A stretch of 64,000 bases of DNA from the NCBI RefSeq assembly GCF_021088345.1, contig NZ_CP088156.1:7679001-7743000 (forward strand), in the 5' to 3' direction. The DNA is from Bradyrhizobium ontarionense (GTDB lineage: Bacteria; Pseudomonadota; Alphaproteobacteria; Rhizobiales; Xanthobacteraceae). Position numbers and translations under genes: made by a program. Below, one piece after another: positions 50,288 through 59,842 of this stretch (position 1 is its first letter; the number at the start of each line of letters is the position of its first letter). Below the pieces are notes generated by a model. The model made no database searches. It was not told where the DNA came from and saw nothing but the letters and a program-made list of their open reading frames with translations.

Positions 50288-51174
50288 GCGCCGCCATCAG
50301 CGCCGATCCACCGTCCGCAGGCGAGACCCGCGCGGGCCTGACGCTGGCGCTGCCAGCCCTGATGCTGTTCACCGGCGTCGTCGTGCTTCCGCTGGCGATG
50401 ACCGTGATGCTGTCGTTCCACGATTGGGGCCAGTACAAGGGCATCGAGCCGGTCTTCATCCTGAAGAACTGGATCGAGATCGTTGACGATCCCTACTACG
50501 CCGAGATGTTCTGGCGCACCTTCCGCGTCGCGGCGCTGGCGACCTTGATCACGGCGGCGTTCGGCGTGCCCGAGGCCTACATCCTCAACCGCATGCAGGG
50601 GCCGTGGAAGGGCCTGTTCCTCCTGGTCATCATCGGCCCGCTGCTGATCTCGGTGGTGGCGCGCACGCTCGGCTGGGCGCTGCTGTTCGGCGGCAATAAC
50701 GGCCTCGCCAACAAGCTGCTGATGACGCTCGGCCTGATCGATTCGCCGGTCCGCTTCATGTTCACCGAGACCGGCATGGTGATCGCGCTGGCGCATGCGA
50801 TGATGCCGTTCATGGTGCTAGCGGTGTGGACCGCGCTGCAGCGGCTTGATCCGCAGATCGAGAACGCGGCGCTGTCGCTCGGCGCCGGCTCGCTGACCGT
50901 GGTCCGCCGCATCGTGCTGCCGCAGATCATGCCGGGCGTGCTGTCGGGCGCGATCATCGTGTTCTCGCTGTCGGCGAGCGCCTTCGCGACGCCCGCGATC
51001 ATCGGTGGCCGCCGGCTCAAGGTCGCGGCGACGCTCGCCTATGACGAGTTCCTCAACACGTTGAACTGGCCGCTGGGGGCCGCGGTCGCCGTGCTGCTGC
51101 TGATTGCGCTGGTCCTGATCGTGGTCGGCTCCAACGCGCTGATCGAGCGCCGCTACCAGGAGATGTTCCGATGA
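50284..51174 (+). CDS. ABC transporter permease (PotB-like)
   Basis: Starting at the ATG at 50284, which overlaps the ATPase stop, the protein has 296 residues and about six membrane helices beginning with LTLALPALMLFTGVVVLPLA. The EAA loop, GAGSLTVVRRIVLPQIMPG, marks the ATPase contact. It forms the channel with the second permease. Confidence 0.94.
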   Translation: MSAAISADPPSAGETRAGLTLALPALMLFTGVVVLPLAMTVMLSFHDWGQYKGIEPVFILKNWIEIVDDPYYAEMFWRTFRVAALATLITAAFGVPEAYILNRMQGPWKGLFLLVIIGPLLISVVARTLGWALLFGGNNGLANKLLMTLGLIDSPVRFMFTETGMVIALAHAMMPFMVLAVWTALQRLDPQIENAALSLGAGSLTVVRRIVLPQIMPGVLSGAIIVFSLSASAFATPAIIGGRRLKVAATLAYDEFLNTLNWPLGAAVAVLLLIALVLIVVGSNALIERRYQEMFR

Positions 51175-51980
51175 GCAGGAACGGTCCTGTCGCGCTGATC
51201 TTCCACGCGCTGTTCGTCGTCTTCATGGTGGCGCCGATCGTGGTCGTGTGCTGGGTCGCGTTCACGCCGGAAGGCTTTCTGTCGATCCCGATCACGAGCT
51301 TCTCGCTGCGCTGGTTCAGGGCGCTCGCCAACTATCCGGAATTCGTCCACGCCTTCGCCGTCAGCCTGTGGCTCGGCGCGCTGTCGTCCTGCGTCGCGCT
51401 GTTGTTCGCGGTGCCGGCGGCGCTGGCGATCAGCCGCTATCGCTTCCGAGGTCGCGATGCGCTGTCGGCGCTGTTCCTGTCACCCCTGATGATCCCGCAT
51501 GTCGTGCTCGGCATCGCCTTCCTGCGGTTCTTCACGTCCGTCGGCATCGGCGGCACGTTCACGGCACTGGTGATCGCCCATATCGTCGTCGTGTTTCCGT
51601 TCGCGCTGCGGCTGACCCTGGCGTCGGCGACCGGCATGGACCGCTCGGTCGAGATGGCCGCGATCTCGCTCGGCGCCGACGGCTGGACCATGTTCCGCCG
51701 CGTCACCTTGCCGGCGATCCTGCCCGGCATCGTCTCCGGCTGGATGCTCGCCTTCATCCAGTCGTTCGACGATCTGACCATGACCGTGTTCCTGGCGACG
51801 CCGGGCACCGAGACCTTGCCGGTGCGCATGTTCCTGTACATCCAGGACAACATCGATCCGCTGGTGACATCAGTATCAGCCAGCGTCATCGCCATCACCA
51901 TGACCGTCCTGATCCTGCTCGACCGCGTCTACGGGCTCGACCGGGTGCTCACCGCCAAAGGCGGCGACGCAGGACGATAG
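51171..51980 (+). CDS. ABC transporter permease (PotC-like)
   Basis: A 269-residue permease with about six helices and the EAA loop LGADGWTMFRRVTLPAILPG. It overlaps the first permease by 4 bases. Together the four genes form a complete uptake system of the spermidine/putrescine family. Confidence 0.94.
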   Translation: MSRNGPVALIFHALFVVFMVAPIVVVCWVAFTPEGFLSIPITSFSLRWFRALANYPEFVHAFAVSLWLGALSSCVALLFAVPAALAISRYRFRGRDALSALFLSPLMIPHVVLGIAFLRFFTSVGIGGTFTALVIAHIVVVFPFALRLTLASATGMDRSVEMAAISLGADGWTMFRRVTLPAILPGIVSGWMLAFIQSFDDLTMTVFLATPGTETLPVRMFLYIQDNIDPLVTSVSASVIAITMTVLILLDRVYGLDRVLTAKGGDAGR

Positions 51981-51985
51981 GAGAT

Positions 51986-53128
51986 ATGATGAACAAGGAT
52001 TATGACGTCGCCGTCGTCGGCGGCGGCCTGCTCGGCTCCGCCATCGCATGGGGATTGGGCCGGCTCGGCCAGCGGGTCGCCGTGCTCGACGAGGGCGACA
52101 TCGCCAAGCGCGCCTCGCGCGCCAATTTCGCGCTGGTATGGGTGCAGAGCAAGGGCCTGGGCATGCCGGCCTATACCGGCTGGACCGTGTGCGGCTCGAA
52201 GGCGTGGCCGAAGCTTGCCGAGGAGCTGAAGGCGCAGACGGACCTCGACGTCGTGCTGCAGCAGAATGGCGGCTTTCATCTCACATTGGGCGAGGCCGAG
52301 TACGAGCAGCGCAGTCAGCTCGTCGCGCGCATGCACAACCAGGTCGGCGCCGCCGACTATCAGATGGAGATGCTGCCGGCGGCGGAGGTGAAGAAGATGC
52401 TGCCGCTGATCGGGCCGGAGGTTTCCGGCGGCAGCTTCTGTCCCTACGATGGCCATGTGAATTCGCTGCGCACCTTCCGCGCGCTGCATGCCGGCATGAA
52501 GCAGTTCGGCGTCGACTATCTGCCGGAGCGGCCGATCAGCGCGATCACGCGTGACGGCAACGAGTTCAGGCTGACGACGGCGCATGGCGAGGTGCGCGCC
52601 GCCAAGGTGGTGCTCGCCGCCGGCAACGCCAACCAGACGCTGGCGCCGATGGTCGGACTGTCGGCGCCGATGGGACCCACGCGCGGCCAGATCGTCGTGA
52701 CCGAGCGCACGATGCCGTTCCTGCCGCATCCCCTGACGACGATCCGCCAGACCGACGAGGGTACGGTGATGATCGGTGACAGCAAGGAGGACGAGCTCGA
52801 CGATCGCGTCCAGAACCATCCGATCAATGCCGTGATGGCCGATCGCGCCCAGCGCACGTTCCCGCATCTTTCGCGGCTCAACGTCGTCAGGAGCTGGACC
52901 GGCATCCGCGTGATGCCGAAGGACGGCTTTCCGATCTATGAGCAGTCGGAGACGCATCCGGGCGCCTTCGTCGCCTGCTGCCATTCCGGCGTGACGCTCG
53001 CGGCCAACCACGCCTTCGATATCGCACGGATGGTCAAAGAGGGCGCGCTGGAGCCGGAGCTGATCGGCGCCTTCACGGCCAAGCGCTTCGATAGCGAAGT
53101 GGGAGCCGGCGGCAGTGGCTATTACTGA
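51986..53128 (+). CDS. FAD-dependent amine/D-amino-acid oxidase (DadA-like)
   Basis: The start at 51986 (or the next ATG at 51989) has an AGGACGATAGGAG ribosome site. The 380-residue protein has the FAD motif VAVVGGGLLGSAIAWGLG at the N-terminus, RGQIVVTE in the middle and a C-terminal RSWTGIRVMPKDGFPI segment with CCHSGVTLAAN, as in glycine oxidase and D-amino-acid dehydrogenase relatives. It probably oxidises the amine brought in by the upstream transporter. The exact substrate is not visible from sequence. Confidence 0.88.
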   Translation: MMNKDYDVAVVGGGLLGSAIAWGLGRLGQRVAVLDEGDIAKRASRANFALVWVQSKGLGMPAYTGWTVCGSKAWPKLAEELKAQTDLDVVLQQNGGFHLTLGEAEYEQRSQLVARMHNQVGAADYQMEMLPAAEVKKMLPLIGPEVSGGSFCPYDGHVNSLRTFRALHAGMKQFGVDYLPERPISAITRDGNEFRLTTAHGEVRAAKVVLAAGNANQTLAPMVGLSAPMGPTRGQIVVTERTMPFLPHPLTTIRQTDEGTVMIGDSKEDELDDRVQNHPINAVMADRAQRTFPHLSRLNVVRSWTGIRVMPKDGFPIYEQSETHPGAFVACCHSGVTLAANHAFDIARMVKEGALEPELIGAFTAKRFDSEVGAGGSGYY

Positions 53129-53162
53129 AAGTGTGCGGCCCGAGACGGCCACGGAGACGACG

Positions 53163-53459
53163 ATGTTCAAACGAACTGACGGGGATGCGAGGCGATCGGT
53201 GACGATCCATGTCGAGGGCCAGGCGGTCGCCGCGCGCGAAGGCGACACTGTGTCGGCCGCGCTGCTCGCCTCCGGGCTCGACGTCCGCCGTTCTACGGCC
53301 GTCAGCGGCGCCAAGCGGCTGCCCTATTGCATGATGGGCGTGTGCTTCGACTGCCTCGTCACCATCGATGGCGTCGGCAACCGGCAGGGCTGCCTGGTGC
53401 CCGTCGTTGAGGGCATGCAAATCGAAATCCAGAAGGGCAAGCGGGAGATCGGCAAATGA
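53163..53459 (+). CDS. (2Fe-2S)-binding subunit, HcnA/opine oxidase type
   Basis: A small ferredoxin-like protein, 98 residues from the ATG at 53163, which has GGAG about 8 bases upstream; a GTG at 53115 would overlap the previous gene. The cluster Cys pattern CMMGVCFDCLV...GC (C-x4-C-x2-C-x12-C) matches the small subunits of hydrogen cyanide synthase and opine oxidases. It passes electrons between the two flavoprotein subunits encoded next. Confidence 0.88.
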   Translation: MFKRTDGDARRSVTIHVEGQAVAAREGDTVSAALLASGLDVRRSTAVSGAKRLPYCMMGVCFDCLVTIDGVGNRQGCLVPVVEGMQIEIQKGKREIGK

Positions 53460-54874
53460 GCGCGGCGCCGAAACGTGATCAATACGACGTCGTGGTGATC
53501 GGCGCCGGTCCGGCCGGCCTCGCTGCGACTGCCACGGCGGCCGGTGCCGGGTTGTCCACCTTGCTGCTCGACGAGAATGCCGGCCCCGGGGGACAGGTCT
53601 GGCGCGCGATCAATTCGACGCCGGTGAAGAGCGAAGCGTTGCTCGGCACCGACTACTGGTCCGGGGCCGAGATCGCCGAGGCTGCACGCGACAGCGGCGC
53701 GGAGATCATCCATCGCGCCACGGTGTGGAGCCTCGACCGCAATTTGGAGCTCGGCGTTTCCGTCGGCGGCGGCTCGGCCTTCATCAAGGCCAGGCGCGTC
53801 ATCGTCGCAACCGGCGCGCAGGAGCGCCCGTTCCCGATCCCCGGCTGGACTTTGCCGGGCGTGATGACGGCGGGCGCGGCACAGACGATGCTGAAATCCT
53901 CCGGACTCGTGCCGGATTGTCCGACCGTGATCGCCGGACAGGGGCCGCTGCTGTGGTTGCTCGCGGCCCAGATCCTGCGCCTCGGCGGCCGCATCGATCG
54001 CGTGCTCGACACCACGCCGCGCACCAACTACATCACAGCGCTGCCTCATGCCTTTGCCTTCATGAGCTCGCCGTATCTGATGAAGGGCCTGGCGATGATG
54101 CGCGAGGTCAAGGCCAAGGTATCGGTGATCAAGGGCGTCACGGAATTGTCCGCAGGCGGCGACGGTCAGCTTGCAAGCGTGAGCTATGTCGCCGCTGGCA
54201 AGCGCGAGACGCTGCCGGCCGAGCTCCTGCTGCTGCATCAGGGCGTGGTGCCGAACGTCAATCTGGCGATGGCCGCTGGCGTCGAGCATCATTGGAGCGA
54301 TCTGCAGCTGTGCTGGACTCCCGTGCTCGATGCCGACGGCAACAGCTCCGTTCCCGGCATCGCAATTGCCGGTGACGGCGCCGGCATCGGCGGCGCGCAG
54401 GCCGCAATCTGGCGTGGGCGTATCGCGGCCCGCGCTGCGGTCGAAGCGCTGGCGCCGCAGGCCGTGGCCAAGCTTCCATCTGTTCAGTCCCTGTGCAGCG
54501 AACTCAAGCGCGCCGAACGCGGCCGCGCCTTCCTCGATGTCCTGTTCCAGCCGGCGAAGCAGTTCCGCATTCCGAAAGGCGACACCATCGTCTGCCGCTG
54601 CGAGGAGATCACGGCCAAGGACGTGCTCGAGTCGGTCGCGATCGGCGCCACCGGGCCGAACCAGCTCAAGGCCTATCGCCGCACCGGCATGGGCCCCTGC
54701 CAGGGCCGGCTGTGCGGCCTCACCGTGACCGAGCTGATGGCGGAGGCGCGCGGCAAGAGCCCGCAGGAGATCGGCTATTATCGCCTGCGTGCGCCGGTGA
54801 AGCCGATCATGCTGTCGGAGCTTGCCAGCCTTCCCAAGAGCGACGAGGCGACCAAGGCCGTGGTGCGCGGATGA
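53456..54874 (+). CDS. FAD/NAD oxidoreductase with C-terminal [2Fe-2S] domain, HcnB/opine oxidase subunit A type
   Basis: A 472-residue flavoprotein with VVVIGAGPAGLAATATAAGAG at the N-terminus, a central NAD/FAD Rossmann region VIAGQGPLLWLLAAQILRL and IAGDGAGIGGAQAAI. The C-terminus has a BFD-like cysteine cluster: CRCEEITAKD and GPCQGRLCG. This matches the large alpha subunit of octopine/nopaline oxidases and HcnB. It overlaps the genes before and after by 4 bases, giving a tightly coupled complex. The reaction is inferred to be oxidation of an N-alkylated amino acid. Confidence 0.9.
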   Translation: MSAAPKRDQYDVVVIGAGPAGLAATATAAGAGLSTLLLDENAGPGGQVWRAINSTPVKSEALLGTDYWSGAEIAEAARDSGAEIIHRATVWSLDRNLELGVSVGGGSAFIKARRVIVATGAQERPFPIPGWTLPGVMTAGAAQTMLKSSGLVPDCPTVIAGQGPLLWLLAAQILRLGGRIDRVLDTTPRTNYITALPHAFAFMSSPYLMKGLAMMREVKAKVSVIKGVTELSAGGDGQLASVSYVAAGKRETLPAELLLLHQGVVPNVNLAMAAGVEHHWSDLQLCWTPVLDADGNSSVPGIAIAGDGAGIGGAQAAIWRGRIAARAAVEALAPQAVAKLPSVQSLCSELKRAERGRAFLDVLFQPAKQFRIPKGDTIVCRCEEITAKDVLESVAIGATGPNQLKAYRRTGMGPCQGRLCGLTVTELMAEARGKSPQEIGYYRLRAPVKPIMLSELASLPKSDEATKAVVRG

Positions 54875-56004
54875 CGGTGAGAGCGGATGCCATCATTGTC
54901 GGTGGCGGCATCCACGGCTGCTCCACGGCACTGCATCTCTGCCTCGCCGGGCTCAAGCCTGTCCTGATCGAGAAAGACTATGCCGGCCGCCACGCCTCCG
55001 GCGTCAATGCCGGCGGCGTGCGCCAGCTCGCGCGCGACGTCGCCGAGATTCCGCTGTCGATCCGCTCAATGGGCATCTGGGAGAACATCGCCGAACTCGT
55101 CGACGATGATTGCGGCTTCGAGAGTTTCGGCCAGGTGCTGGTCGCCGAGAACGACGCGGAGCTCGACGCCTGCCGCGCCCGCGTCGCCGATCTCAATGCG
55201 CGCGGCTTCACCCATGAGGAACTGATCGACGGCGCGGAGCTGCGCCGCCTCGTGCCGGCTGTGGCGGAGAGCTGTCCGGGCGGCGTGGTGTCACGCCGCG
55301 ACGGCGCCGCGCAGCCCGCCAAGACCACCACCGCGTTCCGCCGCAAGGCGGAACAGCTCGGGGCGATCGTCCGCGAAGGGATGGCTGCGACGAACATCCG
55401 CAAGGAGGGCACGTTGTGGCATGTCGACGTCGAGGGGGACACCTATGCCGCGCCCATCCTGGTGAACGCCGCCGGCGCCTGGGCCGGCCGCGTCGCCGCG
55501 CAGCTCGGCGAGCCGGTGCCGGTCACGACCGTTGCACCGATGCTGATGATCACCTCGCCCGTCCCGCATTTCATCGATCCCGTGGTGATCCTGCGCGGCC
55601 GCAAGCTGTCGTTCAAGCAGTTCAAGAACGGCACGGTGCTGATCGGCGGCGGGCATCTTGCCATTCCTGACCAAGATCGCAACGAGACCGTGCTCGACTG
55701 GCGCAGCCTCGCCATCAGCGCCCGCACGGTGTTCGAGCTGTTTCCGGTGATGCGCAGCGCGACAATCGTGCGCGCCTGGGCCGGCATCGAGGCGCGCATG
55801 CAGGACGACATTCCGGTGTTCGGGCCAAGCGCCGTGCACGAGGGGCTCTATCACCAGTTCGGCTTCTCCCTGCACGGCTTTCAGCTCGGCCCCGGCGCCG
55901 GCGCCGTCATGGCCGAGCTGATCGTCCATGGCGGCACCCAGACGCAGATCGGAGAGCTCAGCATCGAGCGGTTCCGAAATCCTTCCACTTCAGCAACAGC
56001 ATGA
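54871..56004 (+). CDS. FAD-dependent oxidoreductase, HcnC/opine oxidase subunit B type
   Basis: From the ATG at 54871, overlapping the previous stop, the protein has 377 residues. The FAD motif AIIVGGGIHGCSTALHLCLAG and a C-terminal RAWAGIEARMQDDIPVFG and LHGFQLGPGAGAVMAEL place it with sarcosine/opine oxidase beta subunits. With the two preceding products it should form a heterotrimeric dehydrogenase for an amine or opine. Confidence 0.9.
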   Translation: MTVRADAIIVGGGIHGCSTALHLCLAGLKPVLIEKDYAGRHASGVNAGGVRQLARDVAEIPLSIRSMGIWENIAELVDDDCGFESFGQVLVAENDAELDACRARVADLNARGFTHEELIDGAELRRLVPAVAESCPGGVVSRRDGAAQPAKTTTAFRRKAEQLGAIVREGMAATNIRKEGTLWHVDVEGDTYAAPILVNAAGAWAGRVAAQLGEPVPVTTVAPMLMITSPVPHFIDPVVILRGRKLSFKQFKNGTVLIGGGHLAIPDQDRNETVLDWRSLAISARTVFELFPVMRSATIVRAWAGIEARMQDDIPVFGPSAVHEGLYHQFGFSLHGFQLGPGAGAVMAELIVHGGTQTQIGELSIERFRNPSTSATA

Positions 56005-56008
56005 GGAC

Positions 56009-56359
56009 ATGATGACCATCATCCGCAAGATCCGCTCGGCTATCCACCACCGCATCGTCGAGGCCAACGGCTTCGTCTTCGTCGGCGGCACCATCGCCGA
56101 CGACACCTCAGTGTCGATGGGCGAGCAGACCCGCAACATCCTCGGCAAGATCGACGGCTTCCTGAAAGAGGCCGGCACGGACAAGTCGCGCGTCGTCTCC
56201 GGCCAGATCTTCGTCACGGATCTGTCGAAGAAGAAGGAGATGGACGCGGTCTGGACCGAGTTCTTCGGCGACGATCTGCCGACGCGCGCCACCGTCGGCG
56301 TTGCCGATCTTGGCGGCGGCGCGCTGATCGAGATCGTCGTCACTGCGATCAAGGGTTGA
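56009..56359 (+). CDS. RidA-family protein
   Basis: A 116-residue RidA/YjgF-type protein (start at 56009 or the adjacent 56012) with ANGFVFVGGTIADD, NILGKIDGFLKEAGTDKSRVV and a C-terminal RATVGVADLGGGALIEIVVTA containing the Arg used to hydrolyse imines in the family. Imine deamination fits well beside the amine oxidases, whose products are imines. Confidence 0.92.
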   Translation: MMTIIRKIRSAIHHRIVEANGFVFVGGTIADDTSVSMGEQTRNILGKIDGFLKEAGTDKSRVVSGQIFVTDLSKKKEMDAVWTEFFGDDLPTRATVGVADLGGGALIEIVVTAIKG

Positions 56360-56396
56360 ACATGGCGGATTACAATCCCTTGCATTGATTGCGACG

Positions 56397-56422
56397 GACG
56401 CGCGGGTGCACGCCCGCGCGTC
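56397..56422. terminator. GC-rich hairpin after the RidA gene
   Basis: GACGCGCGGG (56397-56406) pairs perfectly with 56413-56422 across a 6-base loop. No T run follows, so it may be an attenuating hairpin or an intergenic repeat instead of a true terminator. Confidence 0.45.
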
Positions 56423-56489
56423 TCCGGTCATTGATTTCCTATCCGTTTCGGTCAAGACATGTCGGACGCTTGACACGAGAGAATAGCTC

Positions 56490-57929
56490 ATGACCGATGC
56501 GCGCCATCTGCCGTCTCCCTCCGCTGGCCTCGATGCCGTGTTCCGCCACATCGACGCCGAGAAGGAGCGCTTCCTCGGCCGCGTGATGGACTACGTCCGT
56601 CATCCTTCGATCAGCGCGCACAATGTCGGCATCGCCGAGGTCGCCGCGCTCCTGGTGACGATGCTGCGCGAGATCGGGCTCGAGGCCGAGACGGTGCCGA
56701 CCGCCGGCCATCCGATGGTGCTCGGACGCTGGCAGAAGAAGCCTGGCGCGCCGACCGTGCTGCTCTATGGCCACTACGACGTGCAGCCGCCGGATCCGCT
56801 CGAGCTGTGGCTGAGTCCGCCATTCGAGCCGACCATCCGCGACGGCCGCATCTATGCGCGCGGTATCGGCGACAACAAGGGCCAGCACTTCGCGCAGTTG
56901 ATGGCGATCGAATCCCATCTCAAGGTGCATGGCGAATTGCCCTGCAACGTGATCTTTCTGCTCGAAGGCGAGGAGGAGATCGGCAGCCCGCGCATTGCCG
57001 CTTTCGTCGCGGAGCATCGCGAAAAGTTGAAGGCCGATTTCGTGGTCACCGCCGACGGCCCGATGCATCCCTCGGGGCGGCCGACCATGACCTATGGCGT
57101 GCGCGGCATGTGCTCGTTCGAGCTTCGCGCCAGGCATGCCAGCCGCGACGTGCATTCCGGCAATCTCGGCGGCATCGTGCCGAACCCGATCTGGACCCTC
57201 GTTCATCTGCTCGGGACGATGAAGAACGCGGCCGGCGAGATCACGATTCATGGCCTGCACGATGCGATCGTGCCGCCGAGCGAGTTGGACGTCGCTGCGG
57301 TCAAGCGCCTGCCGCTCGATCTCGACGGCGCCAAGGCGAGCCTCGGTCTCAGCCGCCTCGATGCGCCGGCGGAGCGCGGCTACTATGAGCGGCTCATGTT
57401 CCACCCGACGCTCACCATCAACGGCTTGCACGGCGGCTATGGCGGCCCCGGCAGCAAGACCGTTCTGCCCTGTGAGGCGTTCGTGAAGTGCGACATCCGC
57501 CTGGTCGAAGCGATGACGCCGGACGACGTGCTGGCCAAAGTCGAGGCCCATGTGAAAACGCACGCTCCGGAGGTCGAGTTCATCCCGCGCGGGGGCATGC
57601 TGCCGTCGCGCGTGCCGCTCGACACGCCTTATGGCGTGATCGTTCGTGATGCGATCGCGCTCGCGCAAGGAGTGATGCCGCTCGAATTTCCATGCACCGG
57701 CGGCAGCCTGCCGGACTACGTCTTCACCAAGATCCTGGGCCTGCCCGCCTTCGTCGTTCCCTATGCCAATGCCGACGAGGCCAATCACGCGCCGAACGAG
57801 AACATGACGATCGACTGCTTCTATAACGGCATCCGCACCGGGGCCGCGCTGCTCGACCGCGTCGGCTCAAGCCGAGAAGGTGAGGGGGCCGCGCCGGCCC
57901 GATCCTCTGGCAAGCCCGCGGCTGATTGA
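56490..57929 (+). CDS. M20-family metallopeptidase (dipeptidase)
   Basis: A 479-residue zinc peptidase. Motifs are YGHYDVQPP (metal His and catalytic Asp), ARGIGDNKGQ (bridging Asp), LEGEEEIGSP (catalytic Glu), ADGPMHPSGRPTMTYGVRG and a late NENM segment. It belongs to the carboxypeptidase/succinyl-diaminopimelate desuccinylase superfamily. In this operon it may cleave an amide-linked or peptide substrate of the amine catabolic pathway. It is separated from RidA by 130 bases containing a hairpin. Confidence 0.92.
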   Translation: MTDARHLPSPSAGLDAVFRHIDAEKERFLGRVMDYVRHPSISAHNVGIAEVAALLVTMLREIGLEAETVPTAGHPMVLGRWQKKPGAPTVLLYGHYDVQPPDPLELWLSPPFEPTIRDGRIYARGIGDNKGQHFAQLMAIESHLKVHGELPCNVIFLLEGEEEIGSPRIAAFVAEHREKLKADFVVTADGPMHPSGRPTMTYGVRGMCSFELRARHASRDVHSGNLGGIVPNPIWTLVHLLGTMKNAAGEITIHGLHDAIVPPSELDVAAVKRLPLDLDGAKASLGLSRLDAPAERGYYERLMFHPTLTINGLHGGYGGPGSKTVLPCEAFVKCDIRLVEAMTPDDVLAKVEAHVKTHAPEVEFIPRGGMLPSRVPLDTPYGVIVRDAIALAQGVMPLEFPCTGGSLPDYVFTKILGLPAFVVPYANADEANHAPNENMTIDCFYNGIRTGAALLDRVGSSREGEGAAPARSSGKPAAD

Positions 57930-58162
57930 TTGCCTGACCACGCTGCGGCTCATCCTCTCCGCGAGGGAAGTTGTTGCGGCAGGCATCATCGTTGCTCACG
58001 CATCCTCTGTATCAGGACACCTAAATCCGTATTTGTACGGATGCCGATCCCTTGGATGTGCTCAATGAATTGTTGGCGCGTCAGCTGGCTGGATGCCGCA
58101 AGTAATTAAATCAAAAGACTACGTCCGGTAACCTTCGGTCACTGTAGACCGAGGAAATTACC

Positions 58163-59842
58163 GTGAAACTCAATCTGAAGATCACATGGAAGCTCGTCAT
58201 TCTCGTGAGCGTGACGATTATCGGCCTGTGTGTAGCCGGTGCTCTCGCGGCCTATATGGTCAAGCGCGAGATGTTGGCCGAGCGGACAGATCAGCTGAGA
58301 GCCATGATGGAGGTCGGGCGCAACGTTGCGCTGTCGTTGCAGAAAAAAGTCGAGTCCGGTCAGCTGACAAAGGAGGCGGCGGTTGCCGAGTTCGTCAATC
58401 GAATCGAGCCGATGACCTATGACAACGGCACTGGCTATCTCTTCGTCTACAACATGGACGGCACGGTCGTTTACCTGCCCGGCTTCAAGCCGGGCACCAA
58501 CCGGCTCGAGGTCCTGGTCAACGGCCTGCCGGTGACACGGATGCTCCGCGACATGGTCGCCAAAGCCGGCGAGGGCACGGTACAGTATGATTTCGTCAAG
58601 CCGGGCCAGCAACTCCCGATCCCGAAGATGTCCTACGTGGGGGGCATCCCGGCCTGGAACATGTTCATTGGCGTCGGCGCCTATTTGGACGATCTCGATC
58701 TCAAGCTTCAGCCGCTCATCGCGGCGATCGGTATCGCGATGCTGATGATTGGCAGCGTTTCCGGCGTGATCGCCTGGCTGATCGGTCGTAGCATCACCCG
58801 ACCCTTGGGCGTGCTCGGCGCGCGCATGAAGTCGCTGGCCGACGGCTCGCTCGATGACGAGATCCCGGGCGTCGGTCGCGGCGATGAAGTCGGCGCCATG
58901 GCTAAGACGGTGCAGGTGTTCAAGGACAATGCCGTGCGGATCCGCGGACTTGAGCAGCTCGAGGCGGAAAACCAAGCTCGCGCGGCTGCAGAACGTCAGG
59001 CGACGTTGCAGAGGATTGCTGACGAGTTCGAGCGTAGCGTCAATGGCATCGTCCGTTCGGTGTCGGCCGCTGCAACCGGGATGCAGGCGAGTGCGCAATC
59101 GATGACGGCGACAGCCAGCGATGCCAGCTCGCGGGCCTCAAGCGTTGGCGCTGCGTCGGCGAGATCGTCCGATAACGTCAGCACCGTCGCGGCTGCCGCC
59201 GAAGAGCTGTCCGCCTCGGTCAGCGAAGTGCTCCGGCAAGTATCGCAATCGAGCGAGATTGCAAGCAAGGCGGTCGGCGATGCGGAGCGCACCAACGCGA
59301 CGGTCCAGCAACTGTCGAGCGGCGCCGAGAAGATCGGCGAAGTCGTGCAACTGATTCACAGCATTGCGGCGCAGACCAACCTGCTTGCCCTCAATGCGAC
59401 GATTGAAGCCGCGCGAGCCGGAGAGTCCGGCCGCGGCTTTGCGGTCGTCGCGTCCGAGGTGAAGGCGCTCGCGAGCCAGACCGCCAAGGCCACCGAGGAG
59501 ATCTCGGCTCAGGTTTCGGCGATGCAGGCCTCAACCAGCGAAGCCGTGAACTCGATCAGCGCCATCACCGGCACCATCGCTCAGATGAGCCAGATCACCA
59601 TGCGGATCTCGGCAGCCGTCGAAGAGCAGGGGGCCGCGACCCAGGAAATCGCCCGCAACATCCAGTCGGTGGCAGCAGGTTCCAGCGAAGTCAACGCCCA
59701 CATCGGCGGAGTCAGTGCCGCCGCGGAGGCAACCGGTACGGCGGCGAGCAATGTGCTGTCGAATGCCCGTGACCTCGACGGTCAGTCCAGCATGCTGCGC
59801 AGCGCCGTGGACCAGTTCCTGAGCAAGGTCCGTGCGGCCTGA
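58163..59842 (+). CDS. Methyl-accepting chemotaxis protein with Cache sensor
   Basis: A 559-residue receptor. A first membrane helix (about 9-33) and a second (about 187-212) enclose a ~150-residue periplasmic sensor with [22 protein letters not shown] and [14 protein letters not shown], typical of single Cache domains. A HAMP segment ([18 protein letters not shown]) follows, then a long coiled-coil signalling domain with the hairpin tip [36 protein letters not shown] sequence (only its positions about 395-425 are given). It signals to CheA. The ligand is unknown; small organic acids are common for this sensor. Confidence 0.95.
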   Translation: MKLNLKITWKLVILVSVTIIGLCVAGALAAYMVKREMLAERTDQLRAMMEVGRNVALSLQKKVESGQLTKEAAVAEFVNRIEPMTYDNGTGYLFVYNMDGTVVYLPGFKPGTNRLEVLVNGLPVTRMLRDMVAKAGEGTVQYDFVKPGQQLPIPKMSYVGGIPAWNMFIGVGAYLDDLDLKLQPLIAAIGIAMLMIGSVSGVIAWLIGRSITRPLGVLGARMKSLADGSLDDEIPGVGRGDEVGAMAKTVQVFKDNAVRIRGLEQLEAENQARAAAERQATLQRIADEFERSVNGIVRSVSAAATGMQASAQSMTATASDASSRASSVGAASARSSDNVSTVAAAAEELSASVSEVLRQVSQSSEIASKAVGDAERTNATVQQLSSGAEKIGEVVQLIHSIAAQTNLLALNATIEAARAGESGRGFAVVASEVKALASQTAKATEEISAQVSAMQASTSEAVNSISAITGTIAQMSQITMRISAAVEEQGAATQEIARNIQSVAAGSSEVNAHIGGVSAAAEATGTAASNVLSNARDLDGQSSMLRSAVDQFLSKVRAA

